Assembly: GCF_009755885.1 (NCBI RefSeq)
Contig: NZ_VYIX01000001.1
Span: 537,218-601,217 of the forward strand
DNA from: Brachyspira sp. SAP_772
Lineage (GTDB): Bacteria; Spirochaetota; Brachyspiria; Brachyspirales; Brachyspiraceae
Length of the DNA stretch: 64,000 bases
Direction of reading: 5' to 3'
Shown: positions 19,603 through 28,602 of the stretch, piece after piece
How positions within the stretch are numbered: the first letter of the stretch is position 1
How the letters are laid out: each line of letters begins with the position of its first letter
Notes under the pieces: model-generated
Database searches by the model: none
What the model saw: the letters and a program-made list of their open reading frames with translations, nothing else
Told to the model about the DNA's origin: nothing
Program-made: the position numbers and the translations under genes

Positions 19603-20859
19603 ATGCGTTTAAAAATATTTGCATGTATGTTTTCTTGTATTATGTTCACAGGGCTATTATTTGCTCAAGAGACAATTACAGTACAGCCAGATGATAAAGT
19701 GGTAACTAATGAAGCTCCTGTTTCTCGTAAGGGAGAGCCTTTAGAAAAAGACTTGCTTCAATCAATAGATTTTGCTGCTAATAGCTTATTTTCTATTAAA
19801 TTGAATGCTACTAACTTTGACAGATATATTCGTATTACAAGCTATTCTACAAATTTGGATTTCGTGAGATTTACTAGAGATAAAACTAATGCCTTTCTCA
19901 CTTTCGCTACATTAACACCGGGCATAGCAAAACTTAATTTCCAAGTAGATACAGAAGATAATATAATTAGAAGATATATATACACAATAAATGTAACTAA
20001 TGGAAATCCTATAACAGATACTAATTCTACAATGTTTGATGCTGAAACTACTAATGAGACAGCTGCTACAAACGAGATGATAAATACAAACGAAACATCT
20101 ACAAATACAGTAAATACAAATGCAGCAGAGACTAATACAACAGCTACAAATGCCGCAAGTGCTAATAATACTACTCAAGCACAAAAAGCTGCATCAATAA
20201 CTAAAACAAAACCAGCAGAAGATAATTCTCAAGTTGCTTTATTATTTAAATCTGCAGAAGATCTTAAAAATATAAAAGATTATGATAATGCTATAACTTC
20301 TTATAACAATGTAATCTCTCAATATCCAGACTCAAAATATGCTGTTTATAGTTATTTTAGAGTAGGCGATATTTATAATTTGAACAAAGATTATACCAAT
20401 GCTTTTGATGCTTATAAAAAGGCTTCTGAGTTAAAAACTGCTAACAACAATCAAAAGGCAGCTGCTTTATATTCAATGGGTATTGTGAGAAAAGCTGAGA
20501 ATAATAATGAAGAGGCTATGAAATATTTTAATGATGTTATAGCTAAATATCCTAATACTTATTCTTATGGAAATGCTGTATATGAAGTTGCTAATAACTT
20601 AAAACAAATGGGAAGACTTTCTGACGGATTGGATATGCTAGAGAAATCATTGGCTTCAAAAGATAAATTCTCTAAAAGAGCAGATTCAATGCTTCTTCTC
20701 GCAGAGATTTATGAAACAGGCAACAATAATGTAAGAGATTTTAATAAAGCTTATTTAACATATAATCAATATTTAGCAGAATACCCTAATACTTCAAAAA
20801 CAAAATATGCTAATGATAGAAAGAACTTTTTATCAAGAAATGCAGTTAATATAAGATAA
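19603..20859 (+). CDS. secreted TPR-repeat protein (YbgF-like organisation)
   Basis: The 418-residue protein has a signal peptide (MRLKIFACMFSCIMFTGLLF, cut after AFA-like LFAQ), a beta-rich N-terminal region to about residue 130, an Asn/Thr/Ala-rich linker (about 135-200, full of TNET and TNAA motifs), and a C-terminal TPR domain from about 205. The TPR part has motifs such as AEDLKNIKDYDNAITSYNNV and YPDSKYAVYSYFRVGDIYNL, like YbgF/CpoB and BamD proteins that act in the periplasm. AGGAGG lies just upstream. It probably forms an operon with the small membrane protein before it, and ends in a terminator. Confidence 0.75.
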   Translation: MRLKIFACMFSCIMFTGLLFAQETITVQPDDKVVTNEAPVSRKGEPLEKDLLQSIDFAANSLFSIKLNATNFDRYIRITSYSTNLDFVRFTRDKTNAFLTFATLTPGIAKLNFQVDTEDNIIRRYIYTINVTNGNPITDTNSTMFDAETTNETAATNEMINTNETSTNTVNTNAAETNTTATNAASANNTTQAQKAASITKTKPAEDNSQVALLFKSAEDLKNIKDYDNAITSYNNVISQYPDSKYAVYSYFRVGDIYNLNKDYTNAFDAYKKASELKTANNNQKAAALYSMGIVRKAENNNEEAMKYFNDVIAKYPNTYSYGNAVYEVANNLKQMGRLSDGLDMLEKSLASKDKFSKRADSMLLLAEIYETGNNNVRDFNKAYLTYNQYLAEYPNTSKTKYANDRKNFLSRNAVNIR

Positions 20860-20883
20860 TAAATAAATAATTTTTACATATAT

Positions 20884-20930
20884 AAAAAGCCTTTTAAGAA
20901 GCAATTCTTATTAGGCTTTTTTTATATATT
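20884..20930 (+). terminator. intrinsic terminator
   Basis: AAAAAGCCTTTTAAGAA and TTCTTATTAGGCTTTTTTT form a stem around GCAA, followed by a T-rich run. It ends the TPR gene's transcript. Confidence 0.8.
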
Positions 20931-21001
20931 TTTATTGATATTTTTTATAGAATGTATTATATTTGATAATAATTATATATAATATTGTTTGAAGAAAGTT
21001 T

Positions 21002-21739
21002 ATGAAAAAAATTGTTATACTATTTATATTAATATCTTCTTTAGCATATTCATTTCCATACAACATGTACACTGGAATGACAGGTGCACTTCGTTTGGGA
21101 GGCACTTTATATTTAGATAATATGAGAATAGGAAACAAAAATTATACTTTATCAAGTCCCATTATGCTTAATTTTGGTATATTAAAGAATTTTGATATAT
21201 TTGCAAGAGTGCTTCCTCTTACTTATATTCCAGAGCTTGGTGTAGGTGTTGAAGGACAGCCTCAATTTTCTATAATGCCGAGGTTTCAATTTTTTAATGG
21301 ATTTATAGGGGCTGTTGAGGTATTATTTCCGGGCTCTTCAAAGCAGAAATTTGGACTAAATCCTCAAATACACTATTTAATAGGGCTAGGCGACTTTTTA
21401 ACGATGTATGCTAATTTGGAAGTGCCTATGTTTTTTAATGATCCTAGGGGTGTTGTTAATTATATAAGGCTAAAAACAGCTATTGGGGTGTATCCGGGCT
21501 CTTTATTTGGTTTTTCGCTTGCTGGTATATATCTTGAATATCATTTAGCTTATGACTTTTATAATCAAGCTATGTTGGGGTTAAATCATCTTGGGCTTGG
21601 TGTTTATTTGGTGCTTAATAGTGATGCTAGTTTATCTATCAATTTTAGTCCTTATGTTGAACAGATTGCTAGCGGATATTATTTTGGTATAGGTGCTTAT
21701 ATTTCTTATACACTCGATTTTAATAAGTTTATTAGATAA
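21002..21739 (+). CDS. putative outer-membrane protein
   Basis: The 245-residue protein has a signal peptide (MKKIVILFILISSLAYSF). The mature part is rich in Gly and aromatic residues in alternating amphipathic stretches, such as GALRLGGTLYLDNMRIGNKN and IGAVEVLFPGSSKQKFGLNP. It ends in GIGAYISYTLDFNKFIR, consistent with a beta-barrel. GAAGAAAG precedes the start. It is 29 bases upstream of a DUF2147 gene and probably shares its transcript. I recognise no specific family. Confidence 0.6.
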   Translation: MKKIVILFILISSLAYSFPYNMYTGMTGALRLGGTLYLDNMRIGNKNYTLSSPIMLNFGILKNFDIFARVLPLTYIPELGVGVEGQPQFSIMPRFQFFNGFIGAVEVLFPGSSKQKFGLNPQIHYLIGLGDFLTMYANLEVPMFFNDPRGVVNYIRLKTAIGVYPGSLFGFSLAGIYLEYHLAYDFYNQAMLGLNHLGLGVYLVLNSDASLSINFSPYVEQIASGYYFGIGAYISYTLDFNKFIR

Positions 21740-21768
21740 TAAAAAATCATTAATAATTGGATAAAGTA

Positions 21769-22275
21769 ATGAAAAAGATTATATTATTAATTATTATATT
21801 TTCTTCATACATATATGCGGCAAATAATGCTAAAGATATTGAAGGTTTTTGGGCTATGCCTGATAAACCTAGAGGAAGAATGAAGGTAGCTAAGATAATA
21901 GTAATTAATAATAAACTTTATGCCTATGCTATTGCTTTTCAAGATGATGCGAAAACTACTCTTGATATTCATAACCCAGATAAAACCCTTAGAGATAAAG
22001 ACCTTAGAGGACTTACATTTATTTATGATATAGAGTTTAAAGACGGTGAGTGGCAAACTGGAAGAATATATCATACAGACCAAGGAAGCTCATATTATGC
22101 AAAAGTTACTTTATCTGATGACAAAAAATCATTATCTCTAAAAGCTTCATTAGATAAAGGCGGGATAGTTGGTGCTAGTGTAAAATGGACAAGATTATCC
22201 GAAGAAGAAGCCAAAAAATATAATGATATACCAATTAGCAGTTTAAGAACAGTAGAAGGCAATCCTATAAATTAA
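21769..22275 (+). CDS. DUF2147-family exported protein
   Basis: The chosen start is ATG 21769, four codons into the frame, because TTGGA then acts as its ribosome site and the protein begins with a normal signal peptide (MKKIILLIIIFSSYIYA). The 168-residue product matches the DUF2147 pattern: IEGFWAMPDKPRG at the mature N-terminus, LDIHNPDKTLRDKDLRGL in the middle, and GIVGASVKWTRLSEEEA near the end. The family is a small beta-rich periplasmic or secreted protein of unknown role. It is probably co-transcribed with the putative outer-membrane protein upstream and converges on the oligopeptide-binding gene. Confidence 0.75.
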   Translation: MKKIILLIIIFSSYIYAANNAKDIEGFWAMPDKPRGRMKVAKIIVINNKLYAYAIAFQDDAKTTLDIHNPDKTLRDKDLRGLTFIYDIEFKDGEWQTGRIYHTDQGSSYYAKVTLSDDKKSLSLKASLDKGGIVGASVKWTRLSEEEAKKYNDIPISSLRTVEGNPIN

Positions 22276-22299
22276 TTAGTAGATGAGATAAGCTATCTA

Positions 22300-23910
22300 T
22301 TAATTATCTGTACTTTCAACAATTTCGGCATTCTTAAAATTGTATACACCAAAATTGTCGCATGTAACATTAATAAGTTTTGGACTTTGCATAACTATAC
22401 TGTTATAATAAAATAAAGGTATTATAGCCATATCTTCTATAGCAATCTTTTCTGCTGAATGCAAATATTTTATATCTTGAGTTGTTAAATAATTTCTTAT
22501 ATTTTCATCATATAAAGGATTATAGTATTTTCCTTCATTTAATAAATAGTCTTTTTGAAGTAATGATAAAAATGACATAGGATGATTATAGCCTCCAGCC
22601 CAACTGCGTCTTGCTATGTCAAAATTGCCTCTTCTTCTTGTTCTTATAAACTCATTAAATGGTTTTGCTATAACTATAGTATCTATATTAAGATTTTCTT
22701 TAAGCATTTTTTTTATGGCATTAGCTATTTCTATATGAACTCCATAATCTGTGAGAAGTTCTATTACAGGAAAATCATTTGAGTTTTTATATCCTGCTTC
22801 TTCTAATAACTGTTTAGCTAATTCTACATTATTAGTATAATCTTCTGTAGAGAAATATTCATTTGTATTTTCTGTTCTAAAATCTTTACCATTATATTTT
22901 ATGTTATAAGGCACTATGGCTGATGCTGCTATATCATCAGATTTTACTATATTTTCTATTATAAAGTTTCTATCTATTGCTAATGATATTGCTTTTCTTA
23001 TGGTAGGATTTGAAAGCGGATTTATTTTATTATTTATTTCGTAAAAGTATAATGAAGTTTTTGCGGCATTTCTTGCTATGTTTTTTTCAAACAATTCATC
23101 TTTCTTATTTATAGGTATGCTATTATAAAAATATAATTCATCTTTTTCTATTAAGCTTAAAGCCTCATTAGGGTCATTTATAAACTCAAAATTAATTATA
23201 TCTGCTTTTATGTTTTTGTAGTTCCAATAATCTGTATTTTTTCTTATAACAAGCCTATAATCATCTATTCTTACAATTTGAAAAGCACCATTGCCAATCA
23301 TAGTCTCAGCATTCAAAGACCAATTATTTTCATTCTTGCTTACTATATCTTCTCTCAAAGGGGTGTAAGCAGTATGGCATACCAATTCATCAAAATATGG
23401 AACAGGGTATTCCAATTCAACATACAATATATCATTATCTAATGCTTTCACACCTAACTGTTCTTTATCCATATTTCCATTTATTATTTCATGTGCATTT
23501 TTTATGTTCTCTAAATATACAGAGAGAGGCGACTGTGTTTTAGGATCAACTATTCTTTGCCATGCATATACAAAATCATCAGCCTTTAAATCAAAGCCAT
23601 CAGCCCATTTCGCATTTGTTCTTATATAAAAAATATATATAGTGTTGTTATTTGATGATATCCATTTTTCTGCTGCACCTGCTACTACATCACCATTTTC
23701 ATCTTTTATAGTGAGGTTTTCAAATAAATGATTTATATATATCATAGAGTTAATAGATGATATTTTTGAAGGGTCCATTGAGTTTGGTTTGCCTCCAACT
23801 GATACTGTTATTTCATTTAATATCCTTTTAGGTTCTTTGTGGCATGATAGTAATAAAATTGATGCCAAGATAATTAATATATGTAATTTCAAAAACCTAT
23901 TTATTTTCAT
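22300..23910 (-). CDS. oligopeptide ABC transporter substrate-binding lipoprotein (OppA-like)
   Basis: A 536-residue solute-binding protein of the SBP_bac_5 family. The lipobox LLSC (Cys23) follows a short hydrophobic signal, so it is lipid-anchored. Family features include VSVGGKPNSMDPSKISSINS-like VGGKPNSMDPSKI, AEKWISSNNNTIYIFYIRTN, and WADGFDLKADDFVYAWQRIV. No permease or ATPase gene is next to it, so it is an orphan binding protein that would have to use a transporter encoded elsewhere. Peptide specificity cannot be read from the sequence. Confidence 0.9.
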   Translation of the reverse strand: MKINRFLKLHILIILASILLLSCHKEPKRILNEITVSVGGKPNSMDPSKISSINSMIYINHLFENLTIKDENGDVVAGAAEKWISSNNNTIYIFYIRTNAKWADGFDLKADDFVYAWQRIVDPKTQSPLSVYLENIKNAHEIINGNMDKEQLGVKALDNDILYVELEYPVPYFDELVCHTAYTPLREDIVSKNENNWSLNAETMIGNGAFQIVRIDDYRLVIRKNTDYWNYKNIKADIINFEFINDPNEALSLIEKDELYFYNSIPINKKDELFEKNIARNAAKTSLYFYEINNKINPLSNPTIRKAISLAIDRNFIIENIVKSDDIAASAIVPYNIKYNGKDFRTENTNEYFSTEDYTNNVELAKQLLEEAGYKNSNDFPVIELLTDYGVHIEIANAIKKMLKENLNIDTIVIAKPFNEFIRTRRRGNFDIARRSWAGGYNHPMSFLSLLQKDYLLNEGKYYNPLYDENIRNYLTTQDIKYLHSAEKIAIEDMAIIPLFYYNSIVMQSPKLINVTCDNFGVYNFKNAEIVESTDN

Positions 23911-23985
23911 AAAAAATCCAAAGTATAAAATGCTATTCTTAATATATCGAAAAAAATAAGAACTATATGATTAAAATATACTATT

Positions 23986-24702
23986 TTATTTATTATTTTC
24001 ACAAATAAAAATAAATTTATTAAATATATTTTGCATTTTTATATTATTTTCAGACATTAATTCTGGGTGCCATTGAAGAGCTAATATAAAATGATTTTTG
24101 TCTTTATATTCTATAGCTTCTATAATATCATCATTAGCTTTTGCGGCAATATTAAAGTCTTTAGCAACTTTTCCTATTGCCTGATGATGAAAACTATTAA
24201 CTTCGCTTTCTTCGCCTAATAAATCATAAAGTATAGAGTTTTTATCTATTTTTATTTTATGTGTTGCAACATCTGTTGGAGCTGTTTGAGAATGCAGTAT
24301 ATTGCTTTTAGTTTGAGATTCTATATCCTGAATTAAATCTCCTCCAAAATATACATTAATAAGCTGTATACCTCGGCATATTCCTAAGATAGGTTTTTTC
24401 ATTTTTACTGCATAATCTAATACTGTAAAATCAAACTCATCTCTTTCTTTTGAAATAGCTCCAATTTTAGGGTGAGGTTCTTGATTAAAGTAGAATGGGT
24501 GAATATCGACTCCGCCTGTCATAATAATACCAGAAGCATTTTCTACCATTTTTTTTATGATGTCTTTATCTTTTATTATTGGTATTATAACAGGCATTCC
24601 ATTTGCCCTTACAACCGATTGTATATAAGAATCGTTTACAAATGATTTTTTAATATTATTTTCAATTAATATATTTCCAGATATTGCTATAATTTTATTC
24701 AT
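23986..24702 (-). CDS. gamma-glutamyl-gamma-aminobutyrate hydrolase-like (peptidase C26, PuuD family)
   Basis: I start at ATG 24702 (238 residues) rather than the in-frame TTG two codons earlier. The class-I glutamine amidotransferase fold is clear: ASGIIMTGGVDIHPFYF, the nucleophile elbow GICRGIQLINVYFGGDL with Cys109, and the catalytic His-Glu in LQWHPELM. SFHHQAIGKVAKDFNI is also typical. Members split gamma-glutamyl amides, such as gamma-Glu-GABA in putrescine breakdown, but this gene is not in a putrescine operon, so the substrate is open. Confidence 0.88.
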   Translation of the reverse strand: MNKIIAISGNILIENNIKKSFVNDSYIQSVVRANGMPVIIPIIKDKDIIKKMVENASGIIMTGGVDIHPFYFNQEPHPKIGAISKERDEFDFTVLDYAVKMKKPILGICRGIQLINVYFGGDLIQDIESQTKSNILHSQTAPTDVATHKIKIDKNSILYDLLGEESEVNSFHHQAIGKVAKDFNIAAKANDDIIEAIEYKDKNHFILALQWHPELMSENNIKMQNIFNKFIFICENNK

Positions 24703-24875
24703 ATTCAAAGCCGTTTTTTTTCTTGATAATTATATTCAAATTATTATATTTGTCAAACTAAAATATATTGTATAATTTAATATAAATATTTATACTATTT
24801 GTGTATTAATATGTTTAATTCTTTCGTATTATTATACAATATAATATTGAAATTTGTCTTTACATATACAATAAC

Positions 24876-24904
24876 TTGACTAATAACTATTTTTTTATTA
24901 TAAT
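24876..24904 (+). promoter_or_regulatory. sigma-70 promoter of nox
   Basis: TTGACT (24876-24881), a 17-base spacer and TATAAT (24899-24904), 52 bases before the nox start codon. This near-consensus promoter fits the highly optimised appearance of the gene. Confidence 0.75.
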
Positions 24905-24956
24905 AAATGTATTATAATAAAATACATTTTAATTAATTATTAAAGGGGTTATTTAT

Positions 24957-26315
24957 ATGAAAGTAATAGTAATTGGTTGTAACCATGCTGGTACATGGGC
25001 AGCAAAAACTTTAAAAGCTACAGATCCTAATTGTCAGGTAGTAACTTATGATAGAAATGATAATATATCTTTCTTAGCTTGCGGTATTGCTCTTTGGGTT
25101 GGCGGTGTAGTAAAAGATCCTAAAGGTTTATTCTATGCTAGTCCTGAAGGTTTAAAAAGCGAAGGAATAGAAGTTTATATGGGTCATGAAGTAACTAAAA
25201 TAGATTGGGCTAACAAAAAAATGACTGTTAAAGAATTAAAAACTGGTAAAGAGTTTGAAGATAATTATGACAAACTTATTCTTGCTACTGGTTCTTGGCC
25301 TGTAACTCCTCCTATTGAAGGTTTAAAACAAGAAGGTACTACTTATGGGCTTAAAAAAGGTATTTTCTTCTCTAAACTTTATCAACAAGGTCAAGATATT
25401 ATTGATGAAATAGCTAAACCAGAAGTAAAAAAAGTTATGGTAGTTGGTGCTGGTTATATAGGTGTTGAACTTATAGAAGCATTCAAAAACCATGGTAAAG
25501 AAGTTATTTTAATGGAAGCTATGCCTAGAGTTATGGCTAACTATTTTGATAAAGAAATTACTGATGAAGCAGAAAAAAGAATTAAAGATGCTGGTATAGA
25601 ATTACATTTAGGTGAAACTGTTAAGAAATTTGAAGGTGAGGACAGAGTTAAGAAAGTTGTTACTGACAAAGGTTCTTATGATGTAGATATGGTAGTTATG
25701 TCTGTTGGTTTCAGACCTAATAGCGAACTTTATAAAGACTATTTAGAAACTTTACCTAATGGTGCTATTGTAGTTGATACTACTATGAAATCTTCTAAAG
25801 ATGAAAATGTTTATGCTATAGGAGACTGTTCTAGTGTATATTCTTGCTCTTCTAAATCTCATGAATATATTGCTTTAGCTACAAATGCTGTAAGAATGGG
25901 TATTGTTGCTGCTAATAATATTTTAGGTAAAAAAGTTAATTATTGCGGTACACAAGGTTCTAACGCTATTTGTGTATTTGGTTATAACATGGCTTCTACT
26001 GGTTGGTCTGAAGAGACTGCTAAGAAGAAAGGTTTAAAAGTTAAATCTAATTTCTTTAGAGATGCTGAAAGACCAGAATTTATGCCTACTTACGAAGATG
26101 TATTAGTAAAAATCGTTTATGAAGAAGGTACTGGAAGATTATTAGGTGCTCAAATTGCTTCTAAACATAATCATGCTGAAGCTATACATGCATTCTCTCT
26201 TGCTATAGCTAATGAAATGACTGTTCAAGATTTCGCATTATCTGACTTCTTCTTCCTTCCTCACTATAACAAACCATTATCTTGGATGACTATGGTTGCT
26301 TATACTGCTAAATAA
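24957..26315 (+). CDS. nox: NADH oxidase (FAD-dependent, water-forming type)
   Basis: Oxidises NADH with O2, protecting this anaerobe from oxygen and regenerating NAD+; cytoplasmic flavoprotein. The 452-residue protein has an N-terminal FAD-binding motif (VIVIGCNHAGTWAA), the single redox-active Cys42 in SFLACGIALWVGG, a second Rossmann motif (VMVVGAGYIGVELIEAF), the FAD motif VYAIGDCSSVYS, and a C-terminal dimerisation domain. This matches the Nox/CoA-disulfide-reductase group. AAAGGGG lies nine bases before the ATG. Codon use is strongly uniform, the promoter is near consensus and a terminator follows directly, all pointing to a highly expressed single gene. nox is the standard Brachyspira typing marker. 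Confidence 0.94.
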   Translation: MKVIVIGCNHAGTWAAKTLKATDPNCQVVTYDRNDNISFLACGIALWVGGVVKDPKGLFYASPEGLKSEGIEVYMGHEVTKIDWANKKMTVKELKTGKEFEDNYDKLILATGSWPVTPPIEGLKQEGTTYGLKKGIFFSKLYQQGQDIIDEIAKPEVKKVMVVGAGYIGVELIEAFKNHGKEVILMEAMPRVMANYFDKEITDEAEKRIKDAGIELHLGETVKKFEGEDRVKKVVTDKGSYDVDMVVMSVGFRPNSELYKDYLETLPNGAIVVDTTMKSSKDENVYAIGDCSSVYSCSSKSHEYIALATNAVRMGIVAANNILGKKVNYCGTQGSNAICVFGYNMASTGWSEETAKKKGLKVKSNFFRDAERPEFMPTYEDVLVKIVYEEGTGRLLGAQIASKHNHAEAIHAFSLAIANEMTVQDFALSDFFFLPHYNKPLSWMTMVAYTAK

Positions 26316-26338
26316 TTATTGACTTATAATAATTTTAA

Positions 26339-26373
26339 TAAAGGCCTTATAGAATTGTCTATAGGGCTTTTTT
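26339..26373 (+). terminator. intrinsic terminator of nox
   Basis: AAGGCC-TATAG pairs with CTATA-GGGCTT around a short loop (one mismatch) and is followed by TTTTTATTTTT. Confidence 0.8.
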
Positions 26374-26409
26374 ATTTTTGTAATTTTAAAATTTAAAAAA
26401 ACTCCACAC

Positions 26410-26610
26410 CCGCACGCTGAATTAAACAAAAATATATTAATTAATTTGAAATAGAATTTTAATTATATTTTTTGATATGCTTAGCGTGCGGAGAAATAGA
26501 TTAACAATATAATTAAAGCTTGGGTGGGGTGCTTTTTAAATTTAGCATTAAATAAAATTAAAGTAAAGATTTTAAATAATACAAAAAAGCTAATAGGGCG
26601 GGGAATGTAA
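26410..26610. repeat. dispersed repeat B, copy 1 with right-hand extension
   Basis: The outer arms are CCGCACGCT (26410-26418) and AGCGTGCGG (26483-26491), exact inverted repeats about 80 bases apart with an AT-rich interior. Beyond the right arm are GCTTGGGTGGGGTGC (about 26519-26533) and AGGGCGGGGAATGTAA (about 26595-26610). Both recur in the same order at 46446-46650. This fills most of the 418-base gap between nox and the ABC-F gene. Confidence 0.75.
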
Positions 26611-26733
26611 GTAAATTAGAATATATATTTTAAAGATATAAACATGATTTTATGTTATTGAATAATTTTTAAAACTATTATAAAATTGCTTACTAAATTA
26701 GTAATAAAATAAATTTGAAATTAAATAAAGAAG

Positions 26734-28545
26734 ATGGCTAAGAGTATTATAAATATAGTTAATATATCCAAGAGATTTATAGACAGAGTTTTGCTTGACG
26801 ATGTTAATTTGCTTATAGAGGAGAAATCCAAAATAGGCATGATAGGTAGGAATGGTGCGGGTAAGACCACTCTTTTAAAAATTCTTATGGGGCTTGAAGA
26901 GGCAGATGATGGAGAGGTAATATTCTCTGATGATGTGAGAATTGGTTATCTTCGTCAGCAGGGAGATTTTGATGAGAGTGAGAAGGTTATAGATTATCTT
27001 GTAAGAGTTAGCGGAAAAGAATCTTGGAAATGCTCTAAGATAGCTAGCAGGTTTGGAATTGACCATATAAAAGTTAATTATAATATTGGAAGCTTATCTA
27101 GCGGTTATAGAATGAGAGTGAAGCTTGCTGAGATGATGCTTGAAGAGCCTAATTTTTTAATACTGGATGAACCTTCAAACTTTTTGGATTTAAATACATT
27201 AATAGATTTAGAAAATTTTTTAATGGATTATAATGGAGGTTTTTTAATAGTTTCTCACGACAGGGAGTTTTTAAAGACTACTTGCGAGAAAACTGTTGAA
27301 ATAGAAAAGGGTAAACTTACTTATTTTCCGGGCAATATAGAAGATTATTTTGAATATAAAGAAGAGAAAGAATATACAATAAAAAAATATAATAAGAATG
27401 TAGAAGAGAGAAAGGCACATTTAGAAAGATTTGTTGAGAGGTTTAGATATAAGGCATCAAAAGCAAAAGCAGTACAATCTCGTATAAAACAAATAGAGAA
27501 ATTAAAAACTATAGAGATTAATCACCCAGCAAAGAGTGTGAGAATAAGATTGCCTGAAGTTGAATCTAAAAAAGGTTTTGCTATTATATCTGACGATTTA
27601 TCTGTGGGCTATGGTGAAAAGGTAGTGGCAACAAGCAGGAGAATGGAGATACCTAGAGGAAGCAGAGTTGCGGTGCTTGGAGAGAATGGAGAGGGTAAGA
27701 CCACTTTTTTAAGAACTATAGCAGGAAGGCTTAAACCTGTATCTGGAAATTATAATTATTCTTATGGTATAAAGCTTGCATATTTCGGAGAAGATACTTA
27801 CAAAAACATCACTGCAAATGATAATGTACTTTCTTATTTAAAAAAGAATGCCAAGCAAGGTCTTTTAACTCAAGAGCTTTTAACACTTTTAGGAAGTTTT
27901 TTATTTTCTGGAGAAGATGTTAATAAAGATGTAAAGGTGTTGAGCGGAGGAGAGATGGCAAGATTATCTTTGCTTTGTGCTATTACACAATGTGCAGATG
28001 TGCTTATATTGGATGAGCCTACGAACCATTTAGATTTTGAAACTGTTGAGGCACTTGCTAATTCTCTGCGTGATTATGGAGGTACTATATTTTTCACTTC
28101 GCACGATAGGACTTTTGCTAGTCTTTTAGCTGATACCATAATAGAAGTTAAAGACAAAAAACTCTCTCTCTATAATGGTGATTATGAGGCATATGTTTAT
28201 AAGGTTCGTTTGGAGGCTTTAGAGGAAGAGGAGAGAGAATTAGAATATCAAGAGGCTAATAGCACTAAAGATACAAGTGCGGCAGAAAAAAATAATAGCA
28301 ATTATGAGGAGAGAAAAAAGATTAGAAATAGGCTTTCTAAGGCTGAATCTATGTTAAAAAAATATGAGAAGGAAATAGAGGATTATAAAAAAGAAGAGAT
28401 TGATATATTAAATTTTTTTGAAAAAGATTATAATGATGATAAGAGTAAGAGATTATTAGAGGTTAAGAAATTAATAGAAGAGAAAGAAAATGAATGGCTT
28501 TTAATCAATGAAGAGATTGATAGTATAAAGGCTATGTTAGAATAA
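26734..28545 (+). CDS. ABC-F family ATPase
   Basis: A 603-residue soluble protein with two ATP-binding cassettes and no membrane domain. Cassette 1 has GRNGAGKTTL and LSSGYRMRVKLAEMM, then LDEPSNFLD; cassette 2 has GENGEGKTTF, LSGGEMARLSLL and LDEPTNHLDFETVEAL. The charged linker at about 210-270 is the P-site tRNA interaction motif region of ABC-F proteins, and the C-terminus (about 515-603) is a coiled coil. ABC-F proteins act on the ribosome in elongation rescue or antibiotic protection; the sequence does not say which subtype this is. Only a poor ribosome site (AAGAAG) precedes the ATG. Confidence 0.93.
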   Translation: MAKSIINIVNISKRFIDRVLLDDVNLLIEEKSKIGMIGRNGAGKTTLLKILMGLEEADDGEVIFSDDVRIGYLRQQGDFDESEKVIDYLVRVSGKESWKCSKIASRFGIDHIKVNYNIGSLSSGYRMRVKLAEMMLEEPNFLILDEPSNFLDLNTLIDLENFLMDYNGGFLIVSHDREFLKTTCEKTVEIEKGKLTYFPGNIEDYFEYKEEKEYTIKKYNKNVEERKAHLERFVERFRYKASKAKAVQSRIKQIEKLKTIEINHPAKSVRIRLPEVESKKGFAIISDDLSVGYGEKVVATSRRMEIPRGSRVAVLGENGEGKTTFLRTIAGRLKPVSGNYNYSYGIKLAYFGEDTYKNITANDNVLSYLKKNAKQGLLTQELLTLLGSFLFSGEDVNKDVKVLSGGEMARLSLLCAITQCADVLILDEPTNHLDFETVEALANSLRDYGGTIFFTSHDRTFASLLADTIIEVKDKKLSLYNGDYEAYVYKVRLEALEEEERELEYQEANSTKDTSAAEKNNSNYEERKKIRNRLSKAESMLKKYEKEIEDYKKEEIDILNFFEKDYNDDKSKRLLEVKKLIEEKENEWLLINEEIDSIKAMLE

Positions 28546-28602
28546 AAAATAAAAAAATATTCTATAAAAATAGAGTTATAAGTTTATGGAGGATTTTAAA
28601 AA